A stretch of DNA of 64,000 nt from Sphingobium yanoikuyae (GTDB taxonomy: Bacteria > Pseudomonadota > Alphaproteobacteria > Sphingomonadales > Sphingomonadaceae): assembly GCF_034424525.1 (NCBI RefSeq), contig NZ_CP139979.1, positions 2,251,501 to 2,315,500 on the forward strand, read 5' to 3'. This document shows positions 17,524 to 28,790 of the stretch, one piece after another. The first letter of the stretch is position 1; each line of letters starts with the position of its first letter. The position numbers were made by a program, and so were the translations under genes. The notes below the pieces were generated by a model. That model searched no databases. It was not told the DNA's origin and worked only from the letters and a program-made list of their open reading frames with translations.

Positions 17524-18414
17524 ATGAAAAGCTGGGTGATCCGTTTTCTGGCCCTTTGCGGTCTTGCCCTCATCGCCGCGTGCGGCAGCGAACAGAAGGC
17601 CCCTGCCCCCAAGGTCGAGGCCGGCCAAGGGCCAGCGCTGTGGCGGATCGAACGCGCGGGCCTCGACGGCTGGATCTTCGGCACCATCCATGTCCTGCCC
17701 GAAGGGGTCGACTGGCAGACGCCGACGATCAAGCAGGCCTGGAAGGATGCCGACCAGTTGGTGCTGGAGGCCGCCGACCTGCAGGACCAGCAAAAGACGC
17801 TGGGTCTGTTCGAAAGCATGGGCCGCAGCCCCAACCTGCCTGCGCTCGACGCGCGCGTGCCGGCGGGCGAGCGCCCCGAACTCGACCGCATCGTCAAGGA
17901 AGGCGGCACCAGCGCGCAGGCGCTGTCGGGCTATGAAAGCTGGGCGGCCGCCATGCTGCTGTCGGCCGCGTCGCAGGAAAGCCTGAACGTCAGCCAGGCC
18001 AATGGCGTCGAGCCGGTACTGATCGCCGCCTTCAAGGGCCGGCCGATCGGTGGCCTCGAAACCGTCGAGCGCCAGTTCGGCGCCTTTGACGGCCTGCCCG
18101 AAGCGGCGCAGCGCAAGCTGCTGATCCAGACCATCCATGAAGCCAAGGATATGAAGGCGCTCTATAATCGCATCCTGACCGCCTGGGCCAAGGGCGACAT
18201 GGAGGCGATCGCGAAAGAGGACCAGAATGGCGAGCAGCCCGACCCCGTGGTCGAGGACGCGATCCTGACCGCGCGCAACCGCGATTGGGTCGGCGCGGTC
18301 GACAAGCTGAAGGGCCGCCCCTTCATCGCGGTGGGCGCCGGCCACCTGACCGGCAAGGACAATCTCGTCGATCTGCTCAAGGCCAAGGGCTACAAGGTCA
18401 CGCGCGTGCAATAA
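17524..18414 (+). CDS. TraB/GumN family lipoprotein, copy 2
   Basis: 296 residues; a paralogue of the preceding gene with the same order of motifs: [59 protein letters not shown], and [20 protein letters not shown]. Unlike copy 1 it has a lipobox (LIAAC, with Cys at about 20), so it is probably a lipoprotein with the Tiki-like domain in the periplasm. The pair form one transcription unit. Whether both are active is not known; the GTIH and GAGH motifs are intact. Confidence 0.9.
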   Translation: MKSWVIRFLALCGLALIAACGSEQKAPAPKVEAGQGPALWRIERAGLDGWIFGTIHVLPEGVDWQTPTIKQAWKDADQLVLEAADLQDQQKTLGLFESMGRSPNLPALDARVPAGERPELDRIVKEGGTSAQALSGYESWAAAMLLSAASQESLNVSQANGVEPVLIAAFKGRPIGGLETVERQFGAFDGLPEAAQRKLLIQTIHEAKDMKALYNRILTAWAKGDMEAIAKEDQNGEQPDPVVEDAILTARNRDWVGAVDKLKGRPFIAVGAGHLTGKDNLVDLLKAKGYKVTRVQ

Positions 18415-18529
18415 GCCAACGCTAAACTTGCTTTATCGCCGCTTTCTGCTACAGGGCCGCCTTCCCGCGATGGTCATCCCTGGAGGCGTGGCGGGAAAAT
18501 TGTATCAAATTTGCTTTTGGAGACACGCA

Positions 18530-19141
18530 ATGAGCGAGCAGCTTACGCTGTCGGCCGAGGCACGCGATCGGGCAGGCAAGGGAGCCTCCCGCGCCCTCCG
18601 CCGTGAGGGCCGCGTACCCGCCGTCATCTATGGTATGAACGAAGAACCCCTGTCGATCCACGTCGAGGAAAAGCTCCTCAACAAGCAGCTCGGCACCGGT
18701 CACTTCTTCAATTCGGTCATCATGGTCGAAGTCGGCGGCAAGACCGTCCGCACCCTCGCCAAGGATGTGGCCTTCCACCCCGTGACCGATCGTCCGCTGC
18801 ACGCCGACTTCCTGCGCGTTTCGGAACATGCCACCGTGACCGTCGCTGTCCCGGTGCGCTTCGAGAATGAAGACGCCTCGCCCGGCCTCAAGAAGGGTGG
18901 CGTGCTGAACGTCGTCCGTCACGACGTCGAACTGGTCGTCGATGCCGCCGAGATCCCCGATGACGTCGTCGTCGACCTCAAGGGCTTCGAAGTCGGCGAT
19001 TCGATCCACATCAGCGCCGTGACCCTGCCCAAGGGCGCGAAGGCTGCGATCGAAGACCGCGACTTCACCATCGCCACCATCGTCGCTCCCTCGGCTCTCA
19101 AGAGCGCCGAAGGCGAAGCCGCCGAGGGCGAAGGCGAGTAA
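18530..19141 (+). CDS. rplY: 50S ribosomal protein L25/Ctc
   Basis: 203 residues from ATG 18530 (TTGGAGA ahead); an upstream in-frame start at 18428 is rejected as it adds a non-family tail. This is the long Ctc/TL5 form of L25, which binds 5S rRNA: N-terminal [26 protein letters not shown], then the beta domain with [16 protein letters not shown] and [20 protein letters not shown]. The C-terminus ends in an acidic tail. It precedes pth, a common pairing in Proteobacteria. Confidence 0.96.
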   Translation: MSEQLTLSAEARDRAGKGASRALRREGRVPAVIYGMNEEPLSIHVEEKLLNKQLGTGHFFNSVIMVEVGGKTVRTLAKDVAFHPVTDRPLHADFLRVSEHATVTVAVPVRFENEDASPGLKKGGVLNVVRHDVELVVDAAEIPDDVVVDLKGFEVGDSIHISAVTLPKGAKAAIEDRDFTIATIVAPSALKSAEGEAAEGEGE

Positions 19142-19176
19142 TCGTCTTACAGCTTGCTTGCAGGCTGGAAATTCCG

Positions 19177-19210
19177 ATCCCGTCCGCCTAACCGGCGGGC
19201 GGGATTTTTC
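19177..19210 (+). terminator. rho-independent terminator after rplY
   Basis: A 12-base stem (19177-19188 with 19194-19205, one G-T-type pair) around TAACC is followed by TTTTTC. It lies between rplY and pth, so pth may be separately expressed or read through. Confidence 0.85.
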
Positions 19211-19229
19211 TTTTCATGCGAGATAGACG

Positions 19230-19799
19230 ATGCAGATCTGGGCCGGCCTCGGCAATCCGGGGCAGCAATATGCGATGCACCGGCACAATGTCGGCTTCAT
19301 GGCCGCGGACCTGATCGCCGACATGTATCGCTTCTCGCCGCCCAAAAAGCAGTTCCAGGGCTGGGTGCAGGAAGGGCGGATCGGCCCGGAGAAGATCATC
19401 CTGCTCAAACCCGCCACCTTCATGAACGAAAGCGGCCGCGCGGTCGGCGAGGCGATGCGCTTCTACAAGCTGACACCGCAGGACGTGACCGTCTTTCATG
19501 ATGAGCTCGATCTCGCGCCGATGAAGGTCAAGGTGAAGCGCGGCGGCGGCAATGCCGGCCATAATGGCCTGCGTTCGACCGACGCCCATATTGGCAATGA
19601 TTTCCGCCGCGTGCGGCTCGGCATCGGCCATCCCGGCCATAAGGACAAGGTCCATGGCTATGTGCTGGGCAATTACCACAAGAGCGAGATGGACGCGCTC
19701 GCCGACATGCTGGGCGCGATCGGTGCCGAGGCGGAATGGCTGGCGAAGAATGACGACGCCCGCTTCATGAACGAAGTGGCGCTGCGGCTGGCCGACTGA
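19230..19799 (+). CDS. pth: peptidyl-tRNA hydrolase
   Basis: 189 residues; frees tRNA from peptidyl-tRNAs that drop off the ribosome. All family motifs are visible: WAGLGNPGQQYAMHRHNVGF with the catalytic His, LLKPATFMNESGRAV with the substrate-clamping Asn, VFHDELDLAPMKVKVKRGGG with the catalytic Asp, and GHNGLRSTDAHIG. Length is standard. It follows rplY by 88 bases with a terminator in between. Confidence 0.97.
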   Translation: MQIWAGLGNPGQQYAMHRHNVGFMAADLIADMYRFSPPKKQFQGWVQEGRIGPEKIILLKPATFMNESGRAVGEAMRFYKLTPQDVTVFHDELDLAPMKVKVKRGGGNAGHNGLRSTDAHIGNDFRRVRLGIGHPGHKDKVHGYVLGNYHKSEMDALADMLGAIGAEAEWLAKNDDARFMNEVALRLAD

Positions 19800-19805
19800 G
19801 GCCGA

Positions 19806-20612
19806 TCAGAATCGGGCCGAGAGGCCCAGTAGCGGCCCTTCCTGCGAGACGTTCCAGCGAAATTGCTGGCCGGTAAAGTCGCGCATCCGATATTGCTGGT
19901 GAACGAATCGATAGCCAGCGCGCACGGTCAGCGGCAGGCCGGCGAGGCGCAGCCGGTAGCCAATCGTTCCTTCGCCATCCATGCTGGATTTGCGGTCGCT
20001 AAAGCCGCCGGCATTCAGGCGCGCGTCGATCACCCAGTGACGGTCGATATCGCCGGCCGTGCGGACGCCGGCCAGCACCTCCGTCCAGTCGGCCTTGCGA
20101 TTGGCCGTCAGGCCCAGCGCCGCGACATCGGCCGACAGTTTCGACCAGCGCAGACCGACGACCGGCGCAAAGGTGAAGCGGCGCCGATCCCCATGAACGG
20201 TCCGCTCCGCCATGCGATGGTCGATGATATTGTAGAAGAGGCCGCCCGACACATGGGTCTTCCTGATGCCCAGTCCCACCTGCTGATGATAGACGGATGC
20301 GTCCTGGCTGGTCTTCACATATTGGCCGTCGACATAGGCGCCAACCTTGCCATTGCTCAGGACGACTTCGCCCATGGTAACGAAGTCGAGATGGTCGAAT
20401 ATCTCGGAGAAAGGCATGTCGACCCTGGTGCGGACCCCCGCCAGTTCCGCATTGCCGTGCAGCGACGCCGCCCAGACATAGGGCGAGACGGTGAGATGCC
20501 AGCCCTGATCGGGCGTGTCATCGGACAGGTGCGCCGGCGCCTCCTGCGCCAAGGCCGGTCCGGCATAGACAAGGGCATTGGCGAGCAGGCAGCATAGAGG
20601 AAGATATCGCAT
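19806..20612 (-). CDS. outer-membrane beta-barrel-like protein
   Basis: 268 residues with an N-terminal signal peptide (MRYLPLCCLLANALVYAGPA then LAQ) and many amphipathic strands such as WHLTVSPYVWAASLHGNAEL, YVDGQYVKTS and LTVRAGYRFVHQQY. It ends in ARF, the aromatic C-terminus recognised by the BAM complex. A porin-like or outer-membrane structural role is likely; no specific family is certain. It starts 18 bases after the upstream Ntn hydrolase gene on the same strand, so the two probably form an operon. Confidence 0.75.
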   Translation of the reverse strand: MRYLPLCCLLANALVYAGPALAQEAPAHLSDDTPDQGWHLTVSPYVWAASLHGNAELAGVRTRVDMPFSEIFDHLDFVTMGEVVLSNGKVGAYVDGQYVKTSQDASVYHQQVGLGIRKTHVSGGLFYNIIDHRMAERTVHGDRRRFTFAPVVGLRWSKLSADVAALGLTANRKADWTEVLAGVRTAGDIDRHWVIDARLNAGGFSDRKSSMDGEGTIGYRLRLAGLPLTVRAGYRFVHQQYRMRDFTGQQFRWNVSQEGPLLGLSARF

Positions 20613-20630
20613 GGCGGCGCCCCCAGCCGA

Positions 20631-21686
20631 TCAGGACAGTCCCAGGAATTTGAAGGCCGGCGCATCCTTGAACTGGCCGCCGACCTCGCCTGAATAGGTC
20701 TTCGTCTGGTTCGGACCAAGATCGAGCTTCTTCACCTTGGCCGACGGCGCAAAGTCGATCGTCTTGAGGTCGACCCAGAAGCTGTTCGGCGTCATGGCGG
20801 ATTCGAAGAAATAGAGCTTGCGCTTGTGGTCCGCGACCGTGCGCCAGCGGGTCGAGGAGATATTGGGCTGGTCCGGGGTCGAGATGCCGAATGGCACCGA
20901 GACATTGCGGATCACGCTGAACACGCTGGCCAGCGCCGTCACCGGGTCTTCGCTCTTGGGAATGGCCTTCACATAGAAGGAGGCGCGGGCGAAGCGATCG
21001 GCCGAGCGGTTGGTGCCCGGCAGCATGGTGGTGCCGCCAATATCCTTCCAATAGGCGTTGAGCGCCAGTTGCTCGTCGAAGATCGGCGAATTGGTCATCA
21101 CCGGATATTGCGGGCCGTGATGGATCACCAGCTTGCCCTTGATATATTCGAAGATGGCACTGTCGCCCGACGCATCCGAAATCGCGAGGTGGAGCGTGCC
21201 GAGCCGTTCCTCGCCGGGAATATTGTCGGTGACGACGACGAAGCTTTCCTTGGACAGCGCGTCGACTGCCTCCTTCACCGTGGCAAAATTGTCGAGCACA
21301 TATTGGGTCCAGATGGCGATGCTCATGCCCGGCTGCTTGCCGTCGAAATGCGGATATTCGGATTCGACCAGCCACAGGAGATTGGCGGTCAGCCCCGCCT
21401 CGTTCATGCCGTCGGTGGTGGAAATGTCGTAACCGGTGGCGATCACACTGCCATAGCGGGACGTCCATTTGACCGAATTGGGGCCCGCCTCCCCACTGCG
21501 CGCGATGCCGCGTGGAAAGATCCAGAGGTTGGTGCCGACATCGACCTTCCAGTCCATTGACCGGGCGGTGATCACATCGTCATTGGCGCCATGATAGACC
21601 AGGCGCGTGCAGGCATCGGCCGATACCGACGCCAGTTGCGCCGAGAGCAGCGCAAGACCGGACAGGAAAGCAGGCAGACGAGACAT
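20631..21686 (-). CDS. linear amide C-N hydrolase, choloylglycine hydrolase family
   Basis: 351 residues from ATG 21686, which has a strong AGGAGG site. A signal peptide precedes a conserved Cys (SADACTRLVYHG, Cys26) that becomes the N-terminal nucleophile after processing, as in penicillin V acylase and bile salt hydrolases. The core SMDWKVDVGTNLWIFPRG and the Asn in the TDGMNEAGL segment agree with this Ntn-hydrolase family. Its substrate, perhaps an N-acyl homoserine lactone or N-acyl amino acid, cannot be read from sequence. It is predicted to act in the periplasm and is followed by an outer-membrane protein. Confidence 0.88.
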   Translation of the reverse strand: MSRLPAFLSGLALLSAQLASVSADACTRLVYHGANDDVITARSMDWKVDVGTNLWIFPRGIARSGEAGPNSVKWTSRYGSVIATGYDISTTDGMNEAGLTANLLWLVESEYPHFDGKQPGMSIAIWTQYVLDNFATVKEAVDALSKESFVVVTDNIPGEERLGTLHLAISDASGDSAIFEYIKGKLVIHHGPQYPVMTNSPIFDEQLALNAYWKDIGGTTMLPGTNRSADRFARASFYVKAIPKSEDPVTALASVFSVIRNVSVPFGISTPDQPNISSTRWRTVADHKRKLYFFESAMTPNSFWVDLKTIDFAPSAKVKKLDLGPNQTKTYSGEVGGQFKDAPAFKFLGLS

Positions 21687-21893
21687 GGAACCTCCTACAA
21701 AGGTCACGATACTGTCACTGAAAATGCCGATTTTCTGAATAGTTGCCATGGGTGATAACCCGCATGACGGCTTTGGCCAACCCGCCTCTTGCGCAGTAAT
21801 CGCATGCGATCACGGCCGCCCGCACCTTCGGCGCGACAAAGCGCATTGCGCAGTGCAGCATGAACAAGCCATAGAGGCGTAACGACTTATTAG

Positions 21894-23540
<1,647 letters not shown>

Positions 23541-23633
23541 ACCGGTTCACCATCGCTTACCCCGCAGCAACGGGACAGCAATGACAGCAACCTAAAGGCG
23601 GTGGGAATGTCGCTTTCCACCGCCAGAGGTTTC

Positions 23634-24332
23634 ATGCGTTTCCCGTCTCTTGCTGTCGCCCTGTCCCTTCCCGTCCTGCCCCTTGCCACCCTCGCCCTGC
23701 CCGCCCAGGCCGCGACGCGCGAGGACGAGCAGCTCTGGGTCAATCTGACGGCGATGGGGTCGATCAAGGACGAACTGGTCTATTTTGCGGAAATCCAGCC
23801 GCGCCTCGGCGACGGCGTGTCGCGCATCGACCAGGCCCTGTTCCGCGGCGCGCTCGGCGTCAAATTGTCGCGCGACGTCACCCTCTATCAGGGCTACGCC
23901 CATGTCGTCGTGCCGATCGAGGGCGGCAAGGACGTCAATGAGGAACGCAGCTTCCAGCAGCTGAGCTGGACGCTGGCGCGGCCAAAGGACGCCGAGATTT
24001 CCTCGCGCACCCGGCTGGAGCAGCGCTGGCGCTCGAACGGCAGCGACATGGGCTGGCGCCTGCGCGAAATGCTGCGGGTGGAACATGCGCTCAAACCCGG
24101 CAGCGACGCGGTCAATGCGCTCGCCTATGGCGAGGTCTTCTTCGCCCTCAACGACACCGATTGGGGCGCCCGCAAGGGCTTCGACCAGCTCCGCAGCTTC
24201 GCCGGGGTCGAGATCGGCCTGCCCGGCGCCTCTACCATGGAAGTCGGCTATCTCAACCAGCTGATCGACCAGGGCGGCAGCCGCCAGCGCGTCAACCATG
24301 TCGCATCGGTGACGCTGTTCTTCCGCCACTGA
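23634..24332 (+). CDS. DUF2490 family exported protein
   Basis: 232 residues from ATG 23634 (AGAGG ahead); an in-frame ATG at 23607 would add nine residues in front of the signal peptide. After the signal peptide (ALPAQAA) comes a DUF2490 pattern: EDEQLWVNLTAMGSI, FAEIQPRLGDGVSRIDQALF, SRTRLEQRWRSNGSDMGWRL and a final phenylalanine-rich strand VTLFFRH. These proteins are predicted outer-membrane barrels of unknown function. Confidence 0.85.
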   Translation: MRFPSLAVALSLPVLPLATLALPAQAATREDEQLWVNLTAMGSIKDELVYFAEIQPRLGDGVSRIDQALFRGALGVKLSRDVTLYQGYAHVVVPIEGGKDVNEERSFQQLSWTLARPKDAEISSRTRLEQRWRSNGSDMGWRLREMLRVEHALKPGSDAVNALAYGEVFFALNDTDWGARKGFDQLRSFAGVEIGLPGASTMEVGYLNQLIDQGGSRQRVNHVASVTLFFRH

Positions 24333-24341
24333 TCCTCCCGA

Positions 24342-25760
24342 TCAGACAAATTCGTTGGTGGCGGCGGAATAACGTTTCTGCCCCAGCCGCCCATCGTCCT
24401 TGGCGACCTTGATTGCCGCGCGCAGCCGATTGTTACGCCCGCTCCAGGCGGCATCATTGACCTTCAGCAGCGCCTCGACCGGATTGGCGCTGCTGAGCAG
24501 CGGCTTGACGGCGGCGAAGGTCGAGCGCCCCTGATGGAAAATATCCGCCACGATCGCGCAGATGATGTCGGACTTGCCGTCCAGCGGCAGCTTCCGGGCG
24601 TAGCGCGCGGACATCTTGCGCTGCAGGATATCGGCGGCGGTCCGCACCTGGGCCAGCCGGGCAGCCGGATCATGCTGCGTCCAGTGGATCAGCCGCGCCG
24701 CCTGCAAGACTTCCTGGCGGTCGATCGGCACACGCTGGGGGTTGAGATAGTTCATGAACAACATGATCTGCCGTTCGCCGTTGCTGGCGGTGAATTCCTG
24801 CTCCAGATCCGTAGCTCCGCCATCGGAATCGACCCGGAACAGGCGCCCGCCCCGCAGTTCCAGCTCGGGAAAATAGCCCTTGAAATCCGGCAATTCGGCC
24901 AGCCGGTGGAACATCAGGATCAGATTGTCCTGCGGCGTGTGCGCGGCCAGTTGATAGAAGCCGAAGGTGAATTTCGCCCGATCATAGGTGTTGACCAGAT
25001 TGAAGTGATTTTCGCTCTCACAGGCCCCCGTCACTTCCAGCAGCGTCGCCCAGGTCCGTAAGCTGGGTCGATAGTCCTCTGCCCGATAAATCTCGCCCCA
25101 ATAGCTGGCGCCCGGCATGAAGATGCCGTGATATTTGCGGACGGCGTCATTGACCTCCTTGCCTACCAGGAAGAAATCGGGTTCGCCCATCAGTCGCGCT
25201 TTCCAGCGACCATCGACGGGATCGGGCAGTTCGAACTTCTTGTCGGCGCTCACCGATTGCGGTTCCGCCTGCACGTCGAGCCGCAGATTTTCGCCCGGTA
25301 TCCAGCCATAGAATAGCCCCTGATTACCGGCATAGAGCGCCTGGAACTTGGCAAGGAAGCTGTCGGGCGATTCCGATGTTACCTGATCGGCAGTGTTGCT
25401 GTAATGATAGACCTTCCCGCCATGATAGACGCCGATATGCTTTTGCGGGATGTTGACCATCTCTTTGCGGGCAATGTCGACATTGCTGGCCAGCGTCACG
25501 AAAATCAGCTGGGTCTTGGTGATATCGGCATCATCCCAGCGCCCCACACGTGGGCATTGGGCAAATATCTCATGCACCCGGACATTGGCGCCAGGCTTGC
25601 CTCCACCAGCGAACTGCTTGCAGTTAAAGGAAAATGTCAGATCACATATGTGCGAAACGAAATGCGCACAGTGATTCGCTGCCGGATCGTGAAATTTGTT
25701 TCCGCATATCTTGTTGATGTTCTTGCCAAGAGCCGCATCAAGCCTTGTCGCGATGGTCAT
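24342..25760 (-). CDS. probable NlpC/P60-like plus lysozyme-like cell-wall hydrolase
   Basis: 472 residues, no signal peptide. The N-terminal region (about 1-125) has NHCAHFVSH with a candidate nucleophile Cys31 and KHIGVYHGGKVYHY with His108, the Cys and His signatures of papain-fold NlpC/P60 or CHAP amidases and endopeptidases. A second domain (about 235-400) has TGACESENHF (Glu248) and AKFTFGFYQLAAHTPQDNL, reminiscent of lysozyme-like glycosidases. The 5' part is less GC-rich than its neighbours, a hint of transfer. It stands alone between genes on the opposite strand. It could be a secreted effector or a lysis protein; no secretion genes are visible here. Family calls are by eye. Confidence 0.6.
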   Translation of the reverse strand: MTIATRLDAALGKNINKICGNKFHDPAANHCAHFVSHICDLTFSFNCKQFAGGGKPGANVRVHEIFAQCPRVGRWDDADITKTQLIFVTLASNVDIARKEMVNIPQKHIGVYHGGKVYHYSNTADQVTSESPDSFLAKFQALYAGNQGLFYGWIPGENLRLDVQAEPQSVSADKKFELPDPVDGRWKARLMGEPDFFLVGKEVNDAVRKYHGIFMPGASYWGEIYRAEDYRPSLRTWATLLEVTGACESENHFNLVNTYDRAKFTFGFYQLAAHTPQDNLILMFHRLAELPDFKGYFPELELRGGRLFRVDSDGGATDLEQEFTASNGERQIMLFMNYLNPQRVPIDRQEVLQAARLIHWTQHDPAARLAQVRTAADILQRKMSARYARKLPLDGKSDIICAIVADIFHQGRSTFAAVKPLLSSANPVEALLKVNDAAWSGRNNRLRAAIKVAKDDGRLGQKRYSAATNEFV

Positions 25761-25970
25761 AATCGTCTCCCGATTGCCAGCGCGACCCGCTTATTTTTCA
25801 GCCATATTAGAAAAAGGCTTCTTCCCCACAATAAGGGCCACCCCGGAGGAATGCCCGAAACAGCAGCCGCATCCACTGTTTTCCTCCCCCGCATCGTGGA
25901 AATGCTGGCCTTGCAGGCGGGAAGGCGCTAGCGGGCAGAGCATCAATCTGCGTCTTCAAAGGTTTCGATA

Positions 25971-27071
25971 ATGGGTTTTCGTTGCGGTATCGTCGGGCTT
26001 CCCAATGTGGGCAAGTCCACCCTGTTCAATGCGCTGACCGAGACGCAGGCGGCGCAGGCGGCGAATTATCCCTTCTGCACGATCGAGCCGAATGAGGGCC
26101 GCGTCGCCGTGCCCGACGACCGATTGCAGACCATCGCCAGGATCGGCGGCAGCGCCAAGATCATCGAGACGCAGCTTGCCTTCGTCGACATTGCCGGCCT
26201 GGTGCGCGGCGCGTCGAAGGGCGAAGGACTGGGCAACCAGTTCCTGGCGAACATCCGCGAGACCGACGCCATCGTCCACGTCCTGCGCTGTTTCGAGGAT
26301 GACGACATCACCCATGTCGAAGGCAAGGTCGATCCGATCGCCGACGCCGAGACGGTGGAAACCGAACTGATGCTCGCCGACCTCGAAAGCCTGGAAAAGC
26401 GGGTTCCCAACCTGCTCAAGAAGGGCGCGCAGGGCGACAAGGAAGCCAAGGCCGCCGCATCGGTGCTGGGCCAGACGCTGGAACTGTTGCGCGACGGCAA
26501 GCCCGCCCGCCTGACCCAGCCGCGCGACGAGGAAGAAGCCCGCCTGTTCGCCCAGGCGCAGCTGCTGACCGCCAAGCCGGTCCTCTATGTCTGCAATGTC
26601 GAGGAAGGCGCTGCGGCCGAGGGCAATGCATTTTCCGCCCGCGTGTTCGAGAAGGCAGCCGCCGAGAATGCCAGCGCGGTCATCGTGTCGGCGGCGATCG
26701 AGGCCGAACTCATCACCATGCCAGTCGAGGAACGCGGCGAATATCTCGAAGCGCTGGGCCTGACCGAAGCCGGTCTCGCCCGCATCATCCGCGCCGGCTA
26801 CGAACTGCTGGGCCTCATCACCTTCTTCACCGTCGGCCCCAAGGAAGCCCGCGCCTGGACCGTGGCCAAGGGCAGCAAGGCCCCGCAGGCCGCCGGCGCG
26901 ATCCATTCGGACTTCGAAAAGGGCTTCATCCGCGCCGAGACCATGGCCTATGCCGACTATGTCCAGTTCAATGGCGAAGCCGGCGCCAAGGAAGCAGGCA
27001 AGTGGCGTTCGGAAGGCAAGGATTATGTGACGCAGGACGGCGACATCATGCTGTTCCGCTTCAACGTCTGA
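25971..27071 (+). CDS. ychF: ribosome-binding ATPase YchF
   Basis: 366 residues; an Obg-class P-loop protein that prefers ATP. It has GIVGLPNVGKSTLFNALT (G1), NYPFCTIEPNEG, the DIAGLVRGASKGEGLGN switch (G3) in which the usual Gln of Ras-type enzymes is absent, and KPVLYVCNVEE with the non-canonical N-x-x-E (G4) that marks ATP use. A coiled-coil insertion and the C-terminal TGS-like domain (FFTVGPKEARAWTV) are complete. Length and arrangement are normal. Confidence 0.97.
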   Translation: MGFRCGIVGLPNVGKSTLFNALTETQAAQAANYPFCTIEPNEGRVAVPDDRLQTIARIGGSAKIIETQLAFVDIAGLVRGASKGEGLGNQFLANIRETDAIVHVLRCFEDDDITHVEGKVDPIADAETVETELMLADLESLEKRVPNLLKKGAQGDKEAKAAASVLGQTLELLRDGKPARLTQPRDEEEARLFAQAQLLTAKPVLYVCNVEEGAAAEGNAFSARVFEKAAAENASAVIVSAAIEAELITMPVEERGEYLEALGLTEAGLARIIRAGYELLGLITFFTVGPKEARAWTVAKGSKAPQAAGAIHSDFEKGFIRAETMAYADYVQFNGEAGAKEAGKWRSEGKDYVTQDGDIMLFRFNV

Positions 27072-27095
27072 CAGCAAAAGATACGCTGACATGGA

Positions 27096-27125
27096 AAGGG
27101 CCGGAGGAGCGATCCCCCGGCCCTT
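27096..27125. terminator. terminator between convergent ychF and DUF2167 genes
   Basis: AAGGGCCGG (27096-27104) pairs with CCGGCCCTT (27117-27125), followed by CTTCG; a 12-base loop. It lies in the 60-base gap and may serve both genes. Confidence 0.75.
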
Positions 27126-27131
27126 CTTCGT

Positions 27132-28136
27132 TCAGCGCGGCGCGCTTTCCTCTTCCGGGGCGTCAGCGGCTACTGGCTCCGGCTCTAGCGGAGCGACCTC
27201 CTCCTCGCCCTTGCCCAGGCGGCGCTTGATCCAGCGCCAGCCGCCACCAAAAACCAGGATGATCGGGATCAGCAGTTTCTTGCCAAAGGCCAGGATCAGC
27301 GCGATCAGGCCCAGCTTCTTGGCCGCCAGAAGGCCGGCACCCGCCGCGATCATCCCGCCAATGCCATATTCGGCGACCTTGTCGACATTGGGCACATAAT
27401 CGGCATAGCGCGCGCCTGCATCATAGCTGACCGAAGCACCGAACTTGGCTGCCGCCGCCTTCACCGATGGCAGTTGCGACATGGTCGACACCATGTTGAG
27501 GCTGAGCACGCCATAGCGCCCGAGCAGGCGGACGTCATAGTTCAGCGTATCCTCCTGCGCATTGCCAAAACGCATGTCGCGCGCCCAGATGACGCTGTGA
27601 TGCGCCTTGTCATAGGCCGGGCGCTCGGCCCAGCCGACCAGCTGGATGGCGGGATATCCGGCGTCGGCACGCTCCTTGTTGCGTTCCTCCTCACCCGACT
27701 TCATGTCGGCCATCAGCGCGTCATAATCGGTCGAGGCGGCGTCATCGTCCTTCACATAGCCGCTCTGCTCATAGGTGATGACCGCGCCCCAGGCATCGTC
27801 ATCGACGAAGGTCTTGCCGGCCGGAAAGACCAGGCCCAGCACACCATCGGCCTGGGCCGACGGATTGCCCCACATGTCGACGATCACCTCGCGCGCCTGC
27901 GCCGCGTCGAGATAATAATAATCCTGGCCCAGATGCAGCACGGCCTTGGCTTCGGTCAGGGTGATGTCGCCATTTTGCGGGCGCTGCTTCGCCAGCACCG
28001 CCTTCACCTTGGCCTCATAGGCGCGCTGTTCCGCGCTCGCCGCCGGACCGGCAGGCTGGTCCGACTGGGCAAAAACCGCTACCGGCATGGCGCCGATCAG
28101 CAACATGGCGCCAATGGCGCTCCACATCTTCTTCAT
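27132..28136 (-). CDS. DUF2167 membrane protein
   Basis: 334 residues from ATG 28136, placed after a GGGGGG site; the open frame upstream to 28304 is not supported. A signal peptide (LLIGAMPVAVFAQ) leads to the DUF2167 pattern: GDITLTEAKAVLHLGQDYYYL, ADGVLGLVFPAG, WGAVITYEQSGYVKDDDA and the C-terminal membrane segment GLIALILAFGKKLLIPII, then a basic/acidic tail. Function unknown; related proteins are inner-membrane proteins with a large external domain. Confidence 0.85.
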   Translation of the reverse strand: MKKMWSAIGAMLLIGAMPVAVFAQSDQPAGPAASAEQRAYEAKVKAVLAKQRPQNGDITLTEAKAVLHLGQDYYYLDAAQAREVIVDMWGNPSAQADGVLGLVFPAGKTFVDDDAWGAVITYEQSGYVKDDDAASTDYDALMADMKSGEEERNKERADAGYPAIQLVGWAERPAYDKAHHSVIWARDMRFGNAQEDTLNYDVRLLGRYGVLSLNMVSTMSQLPSVKAAAAKFGASVSYDAGARYADYVPNVDKVAEYGIGGMIAAGAGLLAAKKLGLIALILAFGKKLLIPIILVFGGGWRWIKRRLGKGEEEVAPLEPEPVAADAPEEESAPR

Positions 28137-28188
28137 CAGATCCCCCCTTGTGACGCGCAATCTTTTAGAAACAAAAGCTTGGAAGGCA

Positions 28189-28716
28189 ATGACCCAACCG
28201 CCCCGCATCATGCCCGTCCGCCGCAAGATCGCCTTTCCGCCCAGCGTGGACGCGGAAACGCGGCTGCTGATCCTGGGCAGCCTGCCCGGCGACGCCTCGA
28301 TCAAGCAGGGCGAATATTACGCCCATCGCGGCAATGCCTTCTGGGCGCTGGTCAGCGATTTACTAAGCGAGGATCTGCGCAGCGCACCCTATGCGATGAA
28401 GCTCAAACGGCTGCGCGCACGGGGCGTCGGCCTGTGGGACGTGATCGAGAGCGCCGATCGCGACGGCAGCTTGGACAGCAGCATCCGGGGTGCGGAACTG
28501 CGCGACCTCAGCGCCTTCCTGTCCCGCCTGCCCAATCTCCGCGCGATCGCCTTCAACGGCAAGACCGCCGCCCAGCATGGCCGCCGCCAATTGGGGGAAA
28601 GGTCCGATCTGGTGATGATCGACCTCCCCTCCTCCAGCGGCGCCTATGCCAGCCTTTCACGCGATGCCAAACGACAGGCCTGGAACGCGCTGGCCCCCTA
28701 TGTCGATCCGACATGA
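28189..28716 (+). CDS. DNA-deoxyinosine (hypoxanthine) glycosylase
   Basis: 175 residues from ATG 28189 (GGAAGG ahead). This is a uracil-DNA-glycosylase-superfamily enzyme: RLLILGSLPGDASIKQGEYYAHRGNAFW in segments, the GVGLWDVIESADRDGS core, and PSSSGAYAS as the C-terminal loop. The sequence GSLPG with QGEYYAH is typical of the hypoxanthine-DNA glycosylase (family 6) branch. It removes deaminated bases from DNA. It is divergent from the DUF2167 gene, 53 bases apart. Confidence 0.85.
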   Translation: MTQPPRIMPVRRKIAFPPSVDAETRLLILGSLPGDASIKQGEYYAHRGNAFWALVSDLLSEDLRSAPYAMKLKRLRARGVGLWDVIESADRDGSLDSSIRGAELRDLSAFLSRLPNLRAIAFNGKTAAQHGRRQLGERSDLVMIDLPSSSGAYASLSRDAKRQAWNALAPYVDPT

Positions 28717-28790
28717 ACCATTCGTCACTTTACCGACATGGTTAGACTGCTAAGCAGCGGTCAAATCTTCCCTTTTGCCATGAGGCCTTG

